DNA of 64,000 bases from Vicinamibacterales bacterium (GTDB lineage: Bacteria > Acidobacteriota > Vicinamibacteria > Vicinamibacterales > UBA2999), in contig JAWKHS010000015.1 of assembly GCA_041394705.1 (NCBI GenBank), forward strand, positions 91,933 through 155,932, read 5' to 3'. A program made the translations under genes and the position numbers. This document shows positions 16,368 to 24,774 of this stretch, in pieces. Below the pieces are notes generated by a model. It searched no databases, was not told where the DNA came from, and worked only from the letters and a program-made list of their open reading frames with translations. Numbering within the stretch: the first letter of the stretch is position 1; the number at the start of each line of letters is the position of its first letter.

Positions 16368-17477
16368 ATGCCGCCCTCTTCTCCGCCCACCTGGATCGTC
16401 ACCGGCGGCGCCGGGTTCATCGGCAGCAATTTCGTCCGCCGCGCGAGCCAGGCCGGGCGCGCCCGCCTGGTCGTCTTCGACAAGCTGACCTACGCCGGAC
16501 ACCTGGAAAGCCTTGAGGGCGTTCTCGACGGCGCTGACGTCACCTTCACGCGCGGCGACATCGCCAGCCGCGACGACGTCCGGGCCGTCATCGCCGAGGC
16601 GCGGCCCTCCGCCATCGTCAACTTCGCCGCCGAGTCGCACGTGGACCGGTCGATCGACGGCCCCGGCGAGTTCGTGCGCACCAACGTGTGGGGCGTCTAC
16701 GAGCTCCTGGAGGGCGTCCGGGCGATGCTGGCCGCCGCCGACGAGGCCGGACGGCAGGCGTTCCGGTTCCTCCACGTCTCCACGGACGAGGTCTACGGAT
16801 CGCTCGGGCCGGCCGGTGCGTTCACCGAAGAGACGCCCTACGCCCCGAACTCCCCGTATTCGGCCAGCAAGGCCGCCGCCGACCACCTCGTGCGCGCCTA
16901 CCACGAGACCTACGGCGTGCCGACGCTCCTCACCAACTGCTCCAACAACTACGGCCCGTTCCAGTATCCGGAGAAGCTCGTGCCACTCATGGTGCTGAAC
17001 GCACTGGATGCCCGGCCGCTGCCCATCTACGGCGACGGGCTCAACCGGCGTGACTGGCTGCACGTCGAGGACCACTGCGACGCCATCCTGCGGGTGCTGG
17101 CGGGCGGGGTGCCCGGCGGCAAGTACAACGTCGGCGGCAACGCCGAGCGCACGAACCTCGAGATGCTCGATGCCTTGTGCGACGCCCTCGAGCGCACGAT
17201 TCCCGCGGCCTCGAATCCCCGGATGCAGGCGGCCGGCAAGGCGCGTTACCACGACCTCAAGACGTTCGTCCCCGATCGTCCGGGGCACGATCGCCGCTAT
17301 GCGATCGACGCCTCGAAGATCGCCCGCGAGCTGGGCTTCCGGCCCAGCCGGACGTTCGAGCAGGGCGTGGGCGAGACCGTGGCGTGGTACGTCGCCAACC
17401 GCGAGTGGTGCCAGGCGGTGACGCGCGACACCTACGCCGGGCAGCGCCTGGGGCTGCAGGGGAGCCCCGCGCGATGA
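16368..17477 (+). CDS. rmlB: dTDP-glucose 4,6-dehydratase
   Basis: A 369-residue short-chain dehydrogenase of the RmlB type, converting dTDP-glucose to dTDP-4-keto-6-deoxyglucose with bound NAD. The Rossmann motif G-G-A-G-F-I-G-S lies at residues 13-20, the D-E-V-Y-G motif near 140, and the catalytic Y-S-A-S-K near 164-168. N-N-Y-G-P and the C-terminal P-D-R-P-G-H-D-R-R-Y are also present. It begins the rmlBAC cluster and overlaps rmlA by four bases (ATGA). Length is normal. Confidence 0.96.
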   Translation: MPPSSPPTWIVTGGAGFIGSNFVRRASQAGRARLVVFDKLTYAGHLESLEGVLDGADVTFTRGDIASRDDVRAVIAEARPSAIVNFAAESHVDRSIDGPGEFVRTNVWGVYELLEGVRAMLAAADEAGRQAFRFLHVSTDEVYGSLGPAGAFTEETPYAPNSPYSASKAAADHLVRAYHETYGVPTLLTNCSNNYGPFQYPEKLVPLMVLNALDARPLPIYGDGLNRRDWLHVEDHCDAILRVLAGGVPGGKYNVGGNAERTNLEMLDALCDALERTIPAASNPRMQAAGKARYHDLKTFVPDRPGHDRRYAIDASKIARELGFRPSRTFEQGVGETVAWYVANREWCQAVTRDTYAGQRLGLQGSPAR

Positions 17478-18340
17478 AGGGGATCATCCTCGCGGGCGGC
17501 TCGGGCACGCGGCTGTACCCGGTGACCCTGGCCGTGTCGAAGCAGCTGGTGCCGATCTACGACAAGCCCATGATCTACCACCCCATCACCACGCTGATGT
17601 GGGCGGGGATCCGCGACATCCTGGTCATCACCACCCCCGAGGACCAGCCGGCGTTCAGGCGGCTCCTGGGCGACGGCTCGCAGTGGGGCATCACGCTCGC
17701 CTACGCGGTCCAGCCGCGGCCCGAAGGGCTCGCCCAGGCGTTCGTCATCGGCCGCGACTTCGTCGCCGGATCGCGTGTCGCCCTGGCCCTCGGCGACAAC
17801 ATCTTCTACGGCGACAGCTTTCCGGCGACGGTGCAGGCGGCGGCGGCGCGCGAGTCCGGCGCCACCGTGTTCGCCTATCGCGTGAAGGACCCCGAACGCT
17901 ACGGCGTGGTGGCGTTCGACGATGCCGGCCGCGCGAGCAGCCTCGAGGAGAAGCCCGCGGCGCCGAAGTCGCGCTTCGCCGTCACCGGCCTCTACTTCTA
18001 CGACGGGCGCGTGTGCGACGTCGCCGCCGCCCTCCGGCCCTCGGCGCGCGGCGAGCTCGAGATCACCGACGTCAATCGACAGTACCTCGACTGGGACGCC
18101 CTCCACGTCGAGGTCCTGGGCCGGGGCATGGCCTGGCTCGACACCGGCACGCACGAGTCCACGCTCCAGGCCTCGATGTTCATCCAGGCGATCGAGTCGC
18201 GGCAGGGGCTCAAGGTGGCCTGTCCGGAAGAGGTCGCCTTCCGCATGGGATTCATCGACGCGGACGCCGTGCGCCGGGCCGGCGAGATGATGGCCAAGAA
18301 CGACTACGGCCAGTACCTGCTCCGCCTCCTCGACTGGTGA
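17474..18340 (+). CDS. rmlA: Glucose-1-phosphate thymidylyltransferase
   Basis: A 288-residue nucleotidyltransferase that makes dTDP-glucose from glucose 1-phosphate and dTTP, the first step toward dTDP-rhamnose. The N terminus carries G-I-I-L-A-G-G-S-G-T-R-L-Y-P and S-K-Q-L-V-P-I-Y-D-K-P-M-I-Y; the metal aspartate lies in L-G-D-N-I-F-Y-G. The ATG overlaps the rmlB stop, and rmlC starts seven bases after the stop, so the three are one operon. Length is typical for RmlA (about 290). Confidence 0.96.
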   Translation: MKGIILAGGSGTRLYPVTLAVSKQLVPIYDKPMIYHPITTLMWAGIRDILVITTPEDQPAFRRLLGDGSQWGITLAYAVQPRPEGLAQAFVIGRDFVAGSRVALALGDNIFYGDSFPATVQAAAARESGATVFAYRVKDPERYGVVAFDDAGRASSLEEKPAAPKSRFAVTGLYFYDGRVCDVAAALRPSARGELEITDVNRQYLDWDALHVEVLGRGMAWLDTGTHESTLQASMFIQAIESRQGLKVACPEEVAFRMGFIDADAVRRAGEMMAKNDYGQYLLRLLDW

Positions 18341-18347
18341 GCCTGCC

Positions 18348-18917
18348 GTGCCGCTGATGCGTGTCGACGATCTCGGGCTGCCTGGCGTGAAGCTCGTGCA
18401 GCCCGCCGTCCACGGCGACAGCCGTGGCTTCTTCGTGGAGACGTATCACCGCCCGCGCTACGTCGAGGCGGGCATCACCGACGAGTTCGTCCAGGACAAC
18501 CAGTCCCGGTCCGGCCGCGGCACGATTCGGGGGCTCCACCTCCAGGTGCGGCACGGCCAGGCGAAACTCGTGCGCGTCGTGGCGGGCGCCATCGTCGACG
18601 TCGCCGTCGACGTCCGCGTCGGGTCGCCGAGCTTCGGGCGCGCGGTGAGCGTCGAGCTGTCCGCCGAGAACTTCCACCAGCTCTACATCCCGCCGGGCTT
18701 CGCCCACGGGTTCGCCGTCGTGTCCGAGACCGCCGACGTCGAGTACAAGTGCAGCGCCGTCTACGACCCTGGCGACGAGATCGCCATCCGCTACGACGAC
18801 CCTGCGCTGGGCATCCAGTGGCCGGCCATCGTGTCGCCGATCCTGTCGGCCCGCGACCTGGCCGCCCTGCCGCTGCACGACATGCGGGACCGACTGCCCC
18901 AATACGCCCCGCGCTGA
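18348..18917 (+). CDS. rmlC: dTDP-4-dehydrorhamnose 3,5-epimerase
   Basis: A 189-residue cupin enzyme that epimerises dTDP-4-keto-6-deoxyglucose at C3 and C5. The catalytic histidine lies in I-R-G-L-H-L-Q and the conserved tyrosine in Y-K-C-S-A-V-Y-D-P; the substrate-binding F-F-V-E-T-Y and Y-I-P-P-G-F-A-H-G-F motifs are present. The start is a GTG at 18348; an ATG three codons later at 18357 is equally possible. rmlD, the final reductase of dTDP-rhamnose synthesis, is not in this cluster. Confidence 0.94.
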   Translation: MPLMRVDDLGLPGVKLVQPAVHGDSRGFFVETYHRPRYVEAGITDEFVQDNQSRSGRGTIRGLHLQVRHGQAKLVRVVAGAIVDVAVDVRVGSPSFGRAVSVELSAENFHQLYIPPGFAHGFAVVSETADVEYKCSAVYDPGDEIAIRYDDPALGIQWPAIVSPILSARDLAALPLHDMRDRLPQYAPR

Positions 18918-18940
18918 GCGCGGTGCTATCCTCGGAGCGG

Positions 18941-21205
18941 ATGCTGATCGGCGCGCCCCTCCTCCTCACCGCGGCCGCGCTCCTGGCGGGCTCCACGTGG
19001 CTCACGGCCGCGCGCATGCCCCAGGCCGTCCCGGCCCCGCCGCCGGCATCGCCCGCGGAGCCGCAGGCTGCCTCCGCCGCCGGCGCCGGGTACCTGGGCT
19101 CCCAGGCCTGCGAGTCCTGCCATCCCGACGCGTATGCCCGCTGGAAGGCGTCGCTGCACATCCAGATGACGCGGCCCGTGGCCGAGGCCCGGGTGCTCGG
19201 CGACTTCTCGCGCGGCGCCGCGTTCTCGGCCCACGGGCGCTCCTATGAGTTCGGCCTCAAGGGCGGGACGCCGTCGGTCACCGTCCGGGCGCCCGGACGG
19301 ACCGCGACCACCTACGCCGTCGACTACACCCTGGGCTCGAAGCGCCTCCAGGGCTACCTGTCCACGCTGCCCGATGGCCGAATGTACGTGCTTCCGGTGT
19401 TCTGGCACGTCGAGAGCAAGCGCTGGCTCGACTGGCAGGAGACGACGCCCATTCCGGACGGCGCGCACGACATGAAGCAGATCTGGAACGTCAACTGCTT
19501 CAACTGCCACGCCACGAACCTCGACCGGGGCTTCCAGCCCGCCAATGCGTCGTACCGAACGTCGTGGACCGAGCTCGGCATCGGATGCGAGGCCTGCCAC
19601 GGGCCCGGGCGGGAACACGTCGCGCTCATGAAGACGTGGGAGGCCGATCCCGCGTCCATCCCCACGTACAGCTCGCGGGCGGACAACCGCGGCCTGAGCG
19701 ACCTGCTCCGCACCTTCTCGCCGCGCACGGCCGATCCGCGCCGCACGTTCGACACCTGCGGCTACTGCCACGGCAACAAGCGGAACGTGTTCGGCGCCTT
19801 CGAGGCCGGCGGCCGCTACGCCGACTACGCCATGCCGTTCCTGCTCAGCGAGCCGCCGCCAGAGTTCGACGCGCAGGGCGAGTTCTGGCCCGACGGGCGG
19901 CCGAACCGCTTCAACCGGACGCAGGCCCTCACGCTCACGGGCTGCTTCAAGGCCGGCGCCATCACGTGCACGAACTGCCACCTGGCGCACGGCCCGACGT
20001 CGCACGACTTCTCGCTGAAGGTGGACGTCCACGACGGCCGCGCCGGCGACACGCTCTGCACCCAGTGCCACCAGGGGCCGGCCGACGCGGACGCGCCGGG
20101 CGAGCCGCAGTCGCCGCTCGCCCGGGTGACCAGCCGGAGCGCCGACAGCCTGGAATCGCGCGTGCCGTGGACCGACGCCGAGCTCGCCCGCCATTCGTTC
20201 CACGAGGCGGATTCGCCGGGAAGCCGCTGCATCAACTGCCACATGAGCGACGTCAACTGGCGGCTGCTGATCCGCCGGCGCGATCACACGTTCCAGTCCC
20301 CGGTGCCCGAGACCACGGCGGCCTTCGGCGTGCCCAGCGCCTGCACGACGTGCCACGACGACCGGACGCCCGAGTGGGCGGCCGCGCGGATGGATGCCTG
20401 GTGGGGCGACGGCGCCCGGCGCGCGAAGAGCGTGGCGCTCGCGAAGACGATGTACGCGGCCGGCACCGGCGATGCCTCCGTGATTCCGGCCCTGGCGTCC
20501 CTCGGCGTCGATCGGTCGAACGGGGCGCTGATCCGCGCCAGCGCGCTCGAGTACATCGGGCGCCTCGCCGGCGCCCGCACCATCGACTCCGCGCCCGGTG
20601 CCAGCCAGACGTCGACGGCCGCGGAGCGGACCCCGTCGGCCCGCGGATCCGGCACGGTGGAGCCGCGGGTCCTGGGCGCGCTCCTGGGCGCCGCGTCGGA
20701 CCCGGAAGCCGTGGTCCGGGCGGCCGCGGTCCGTGCCCTCGGCTCGCTCGATCAGCGTGACGACCGGGTCGTGGCCGTGCTCATGGCGCGGGTGGTGGAC
20801 GACGCGCGCGTCGTGCGGGTGCGGGCCGCCGAGTCGCTGCTGGCGCTGGACGTGGTGACGGTGCCAGGGCGGGCCGGCGAGGCCTTGAACCGGGCGCAGC
20901 TCGAACTGGCCGGCTCGCTCCGGGAGTTCAACGACATGGCCACGATGCAGGCGGCGCTGGCGTGGCTCCTCGCGCAGCGTGGCGAGACCGCCGAGGCCGA
21001 GCGTGCCGCCGACGCCGCGACCGCCCTCGACCCGTCGCTGGCCCGACCCTATGTCATCCGGGGCGTGATGGCGGCGCGGTCGGGACGGTTCCGCGACGCC
21101 GTCGCCGCCTGGAAGACCGCGAAGGCCCTCGACCCGTCCACGCCCAACATCGACCGGATGATCGACGAGGCGTCCCGCCGCCTCTCGCAGCCCCCCGCAC
21201 AATGA
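18941..21205 (+). CDS. Octaheme c-type cytochrome with HEAT and TPR repeats
   Basis: A 754-residue exported protein. A signal helix (about 1-22) precedes a proline/alanine linker and a cytochrome region with eight C-x-x-C-H haem motifs: C-E-S-C-H at 57-61, then CFNCH, CEACH, CGYCH, CTNCH, CTQCH, CINCH and CTTCH. A two-helix HEAT region follows at about 565-650 and TPR-like helices at about 670-745. The haem count suggests periplasmic electron transfer or a multihaem oxidoreductase; the repeats suggest a partner-binding part. The ATG has a GGAG site a few bases upstream. It lies 23 bases after rmlC and could share its transcript. No catalytic activity can be assigned. Confidence 0.85.
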   Translation: MLIGAPLLLTAAALLAGSTWLTAARMPQAVPAPPPASPAEPQAASAAGAGYLGSQACESCHPDAYARWKASLHIQMTRPVAEARVLGDFSRGAAFSAHGRSYEFGLKGGTPSVTVRAPGRTATTYAVDYTLGSKRLQGYLSTLPDGRMYVLPVFWHVESKRWLDWQETTPIPDGAHDMKQIWNVNCFNCHATNLDRGFQPANASYRTSWTELGIGCEACHGPGREHVALMKTWEADPASIPTYSSRADNRGLSDLLRTFSPRTADPRRTFDTCGYCHGNKRNVFGAFEAGGRYADYAMPFLLSEPPPEFDAQGEFWPDGRPNRFNRTQALTLTGCFKAGAITCTNCHLAHGPTSHDFSLKVDVHDGRAGDTLCTQCHQGPADADAPGEPQSPLARVTSRSADSLESRVPWTDAELARHSFHEADSPGSRCINCHMSDVNWRLLIRRRDHTFQSPVPETTAAFGVPSACTTCHDDRTPEWAAARMDAWWGDGARRAKSVALAKTMYAAGTGDASVIPALASLGVDRSNGALIRASALEYIGRLAGARTIDSAPGASQTSTAAERTPSARGSGTVEPRVLGALLGAASDPEAVVRAAAVRALGSLDQRDDRVVAVLMARVVDDARVVRVRAAESLLALDVVTVPGRAGEALNRAQLELAGSLREFNDMATMQAALAWLLAQRGETAEAERAADAATALDPSLARPYVIRGVMAARSGRFRDAVAAWKTAKALDPSTPNIDRMIDEASRRLSQPPAQ

Positions 21206-21237
21206 AAAACCGGCGGCCCCCATTGGGAACCGCCGGT
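21205..21237 (-). terminator. Intrinsic terminator for the minus-strand TPR gene
   Basis: Read on the minus strand, ACCGGCGG (21237-21230) pairs with CCGCCGGT (21216-21209) around an inner CCC/GGG stem, and the run of T continues to 21205. The T-tract touches the TGA stop of the plus-strand cytochrome gene. It serves the TPR gene that ends at 21312; the same stem may also slow plus-strand transcription. Confidence 0.75.
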
Positions 21238-21311
21238 CACGATCGCCGCCGTTCGCCAGTCTCGGCGCCGAAGTCTTGGAGCCCCGAGCCCCGGGACCCG
21301 AGCCCCGGCTC

Positions 21312-22256
21312 TTAACCCTTCTTCAGCTGGTCGATCAGGGCCTTGGCCTGCGCGGCCTCCGCCGAGTTGGGCTCGACGGCGATGACCTTCTCCATCATCT
21401 CGATGGCGCCGGGCGTGTCGGCCTTCTGCAGCTTGCCCAGGCCGAGCTTGAAGTAGGGCTTGGCCCAGTTGGCGTCCGTGTCGACCGCCCGCTGGTACCA
21501 CTTCATCGCTTCGTCCGTTTCGCCCTTGGCGAACTTCACTTCGCCGAGGTTGTAGAACACCTCGCGGCCGGCGCTCAGGCTCTGCGCGGCCTCGGTCAGC
21601 GCCGTGTCCGCCGACGCCAGGTCGCCCTTCTCGAGGTAGGTCATGCCCAGCTCGATCTTGGCGCGCTCGCTGTTCGGGTCGGCCTCCAGCAGCGTCTTGT
21701 ACGACGTGATCGCGCCGTCGTAGTCCTTCTTCATGCGCTGGGCCCGGCCGATCTGCAGGTGCAGCATGCTGAGCGCGGGCACCTTGGCCAGCATGGCCTT
21801 GTAGTCGGTGATGGCGCCGTCGAAGTCGTTCGCCTGGAGCTTGGCGTCGGCCGCGGCCAGCTCGGCCTGCAGCTCCTTCGTGTTCACGCCCGCGAGCGCG
21901 CCAGCGGGACCCGCGGCGCCGGCCGCCAGGGAGAACTCCACCGGCGGGTTCGGCTGGCCGATCGTGCGAATCGGCACCTGGCCGGTCGAGGGCTGGAAAC
22001 CGGGCGCCGATGCCGTCAGCTTCCACGTCCCGGCGCGCAGGCCGATGATCGAGAACCGGCCCTTGTCGTCGGTGGTGGCCGTGAACGAGGGCGGCGACGC
22101 CGAGGGGTTCTCCGCGACCACGGTCGCCCCCTTCAGCGGCTGACCCTTGTCGTCCTTGACCACACCGCCGACCCGGCCGGTCTGGGCCAGGGCGGGGAGG
22201 GCGCCGAGCAGCACGACCACGAGGGCCGCGAGCGACAGCTTCAGACTTTGACGCAT
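21312..22256 (-). CDS. Exported TPR protein with carboxypeptidase-regulatory-like domain
   Basis: A 314-residue protein with a signal peptide ending at A-L-A-Q near residue 25. A beta-sandwich carboxypeptidase-regulatory domain (about 28-95: V-G-G-V-V-K-D-D-K-G-Q-P-L-K-G-A-T and G-R-F-S-I-I-G-L) is followed by at least four TPR units at about 130-310. It is probably a periplasmic scaffold; no enzyme motif is seen. The ATG at 22256 is chosen because AGGGAG lies about ten bases upstream and the signal peptide begins there. A promoter and a terminator frame it as a single-gene unit. Confidence 0.82.
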   Translation of the reverse strand: MRQSLKLSLAALVVVLLGALPALAQTGRVGGVVKDDKGQPLKGATVVAENPSASPPSFTATTDDKGRFSIIGLRAGTWKLTASAPGFQPSTGQVPIRTIGQPNPPVEFSLAAGAAGPAGALAGVNTKELQAELAAADAKLQANDFDGAITDYKAMLAKVPALSMLHLQIGRAQRMKKDYDGAITSYKTLLEADPNSERAKIELGMTYLEKGDLASADTALTEAAQSLSAGREVFYNLGEVKFAKGETDEAMKWYQRAVDTDANWAKPYFKLGLGKLQKADTPGAIEMMEKVIAVEPNSAEAAQAKALIDQLKKG

Positions 22257-22292
22257 CGTTGTCTCACTCCCTGAAAACCGGAAAACCTGTCG

Positions 22293-22321
22293 AGTATATG
22301 CTAGCAGTCCCGTAGGGTTCA
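22293..22321 (-). promoter_or_regulatory. Predicted promoter of the TPR gene
   Basis: On the minus strand TATACT (22298-22293) is preceded by TGAACC (22321-22316) with 17 bases between them. This would start transcription about 30 bases before the ATG at 22256. The -10 matches the consensus at five of six positions, the -35 at three. It lies in the 69-base gap between divergent genes. Confidence 0.5.
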
Positions 22322-22325
22322 CGCT

Positions 22326-24755
22326 ATGTCCAAGGCCACGCTGGCCATCCTCGCGCTGACGCTGGCCGCCAGCCTGCCGCGGCCCTCCGGGGCCCAGCCC
22401 GCCGCGTCCCCCGCACCCCCACGCGCCTCGTCCTTCGATACGGCCCGGCTGGCGGACATCGACGAGGTGGTGGCCCGCGGCATCGCCGACGGCCGGATGC
22501 CCGGCGCCGTCGTGGTCGTGGGCCGGGGCGACACCGTGGCCTTCCAGAAGGCATACGGACAGCGCGCCGTCGCGCCGCTGGCCGAGCCGATGACGCTCGA
22601 CACCGTGTTCGACATGGCGTCGCTGACGAAGGTCATCGCGACCACCACCGCCGTCATGCAGCTGGTGGAGCGCGGCGTCGTCCGCCTGACGGACCCGGTG
22701 GCACGGTGGGTGCCCGGCTTCGAGAAGTACGGCAAGGGCGACATCACGGTGCGTCATCTTCTGACGCACGTCTCCGGCCTGCGGCCGGACGTGGACCTGG
22801 GGGAGCCCTGGAAGGGCTACGACGCCGCCATCGCGCTGGCCGTGGACGAGGTGCCGCAGTCACCGCCGGGCGCGCGCTTCGTCTACAGCGACATCAACTT
22901 CTTCCTGCTCGGCCACATCGTGGCCCAGGCCTCGGGCCTGCCGTTGGAGCGCTACGTCGCGGACCGGGTGTTCGGGCCGCTCGGCATGACCGACACGGGC
23001 TTCCTGCCGCCCATCGAACGCATCGGGCGGATCGCGCCCACCGAGCGGTGCCGGTTCCTGGATGCGTGGCCGTGCAAGGCGCCCGGCGTCGAGCCGCTGC
23101 GCGGCGTCGTCCATGACCCCACCGCGCGCCGCATGGGCGGCGTCGCCGGGCATGCCGGGCTCTTCAGCACCGCCCGCGACCTGACGCGCTTCGCCCGGAT
23201 GCTGCTCGGGGGCGGCGCGCTCGGCGGGCGCCGGGTGCTCTCGCCGCTCTCGGTGGCGAAGATGATCGCGCCGGCCACGCCAGGCGACATGGACGCCGTG
23301 CGCGGGCTGGGCTGGGATCTCGACACGAGCTACTCGTCCAACCGGGGCGAGCTCATGCCCATCGGTTCCTTCGGCCACACGGGCTTCACGGGGACGTCCA
23401 TCTGGGTCGATCCCCGCACGAAGCTGTTCGTGATCTTCCTCTCGAGCCGGCTGCACCCGGACGGCACCGGCGACGTCGGGGCCGTCCGCGCGCGCATCGC
23501 CACGATCGCGGCCAGCGCCCTCACGAGCGTGACCCTCGAGGCGGTGGCCGGCGCGCCGATGACGGGCACGGATTTCGGCGCGGTCGGTGAGCCCGGGCGC
23601 GCGGTGCCCGGCGTGCCGACGACGCGCGTCCTGCCCGGCATCGACGTGCTGACCCGGGACGGCTTCGCGCTCCTCCAGGGACGGAAGGTCGGGCTCGTCA
23701 CGAATCACACGGGCCTGTCGGTGACGGGCGCCTCCACCATCGACGTGCTGCACCGGGCCCCGGGCGTCACGCTCGTGTCCCTTTTCAGCCCAGAGCACGG
23801 CATCCGCGGCGAGCTGGACGTGGAGAACGTGCCGGGCGAAACCGACCAGCGCACGGGCCTCACCGTCCACTCGCTCTACGGAGAGACCCGTCGGCCCACG
23901 CCGGCGATGCTCGACGGCATCGATACGCTGGTCGTGGACCTGCAGGACGTCGGCGCGCGCTTCTACACCTATCTCGCCACGGTGGGCTACGTCCTCGAGG
24001 AAGCCGCCAAGGCCGGCATCAAGGTGGTCGTGCTCGACCGCCCGAACCCGATCGACGGATGGCACGTGGAAGGGCCGCTCGCCGACGAGGCGCTCCTGAG
24101 CTTCATCGCCTACATGCCGATGCCCATCCGGCACGGGATGACGATCGGCGAGCTGGCGACGCTCTTCAACGCCGAGCGGAAGATCGGCGCGGATCTCACC
24201 GTGGTGAAGATGGACGGCTGGCGCCGCGATCAGTGGTTCGACCAGACGGGCCTCACCTGGGTCAACCCGTCGCCGAACATGCGCAACCTGACCCAGGCGG
24301 CGTTGTACCCCGGCATCGGCGCGATCGAATACGCGAACATCTCCGTCGGACGAGGGACCGATCAGCCGTTCGAGCAGATCGGCGCCCCCTGGATCGACGG
24401 TCCGCGCCTGGCCGACGCGCTCAACGCTCGCGGCCTGGCGGGCATCCGGTTCTACCCGGTGCGCTTCACGCCGGCGTCGAGCGTGTACGCCGGCGACGTG
24501 TGCCAGGGCGTCTTCATGGTGGTCACCGACCGCCAGCGGCTGCAGCCCACGCGCGTCGGGATGGAAGTGGCGTCGGCGCTGTTCCGCCTCTTCGGCGACC
24601 GCTTCGACCCGAAGACCAGCGAGCGGCTGGTCGGCACGCCGATGGCCCTGGCGCGCGCGAAGGCCGGCGACGACCCGGCGGACATCGTCGCAGGCTGGGC
24701 GGGCGCCGAGGCCGCGTGGCGACGGCTCCGCGCCAAGTACCTGCTCTATCCCTGA
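22326..24755 (+). CDS. Fusion of AmiE-like serine hydrolase and NamZ-like exo-beta-N-acetylmuramidase (DUF1343)
   Basis: An 809-residue exported two-domain enzyme. After a signal peptide (about 1-23) comes a beta-lactamase-fold serine hydrolase (about 40-400) with S-x-x-K (S99, K102), Y-S-D-I-N (Y187, N191) and H-T-G (351-353). The second half (about 436-809) is DUF1343, the family of NamZ, an exo-acting N-acetylmuramidase (GH171), with G-L-V-T-N-H-T-G, S-P-E-H-G and L-D-R-P-N-P. In Bacillus subtilis, AmiE (a serine hydrolase cutting MurNAc-L-Ala) and NamZ are separate products of one cell-wall recovery operon. Here one chain probably strips peptide and releases MurNAc in the periplasm. The substrate of the first domain is inferred. 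Confidence 0.85.
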   Translation: MSKATLAILALTLAASLPRPSGAQPAASPAPPRASSFDTARLADIDEVVARGIADGRMPGAVVVVGRGDTVAFQKAYGQRAVAPLAEPMTLDTVFDMASLTKVIATTTAVMQLVERGVVRLTDPVARWVPGFEKYGKGDITVRHLLTHVSGLRPDVDLGEPWKGYDAAIALAVDEVPQSPPGARFVYSDINFFLLGHIVAQASGLPLERYVADRVFGPLGMTDTGFLPPIERIGRIAPTERCRFLDAWPCKAPGVEPLRGVVHDPTARRMGGVAGHAGLFSTARDLTRFARMLLGGGALGGRRVLSPLSVAKMIAPATPGDMDAVRGLGWDLDTSYSSNRGELMPIGSFGHTGFTGTSIWVDPRTKLFVIFLSSRLHPDGTGDVGAVRARIATIAASALTSVTLEAVAGAPMTGTDFGAVGEPGRAVPGVPTTRVLPGIDVLTRDGFALLQGRKVGLVTNHTGLSVTGASTIDVLHRAPGVTLVSLFSPEHGIRGELDVENVPGETDQRTGLTVHSLYGETRRPTPAMLDGIDTLVVDLQDVGARFYTYLATVGYVLEEAAKAGIKVVVLDRPNPIDGWHVEGPLADEALLSFIAYMPMPIRHGMTIGELATLFNAERKIGADLTVVKMDGWRRDQWFDQTGLTWVNPSPNMRNLTQAALYPGIGAIEYANISVGRGTDQPFEQIGAPWIDGPRLADALNARGLAGIRFYPVRFTPASSVYAGDVCQGVFMVVTDRQRLQPTRVGMEVASALFRLFGDRFDPKTSERLVGTPMALARAKAGDDPADIVAGWAGAEAAWRRLRAKYLLYP

Positions 24756-24774
24756 CGACGCCGCGCTCGCGCGA

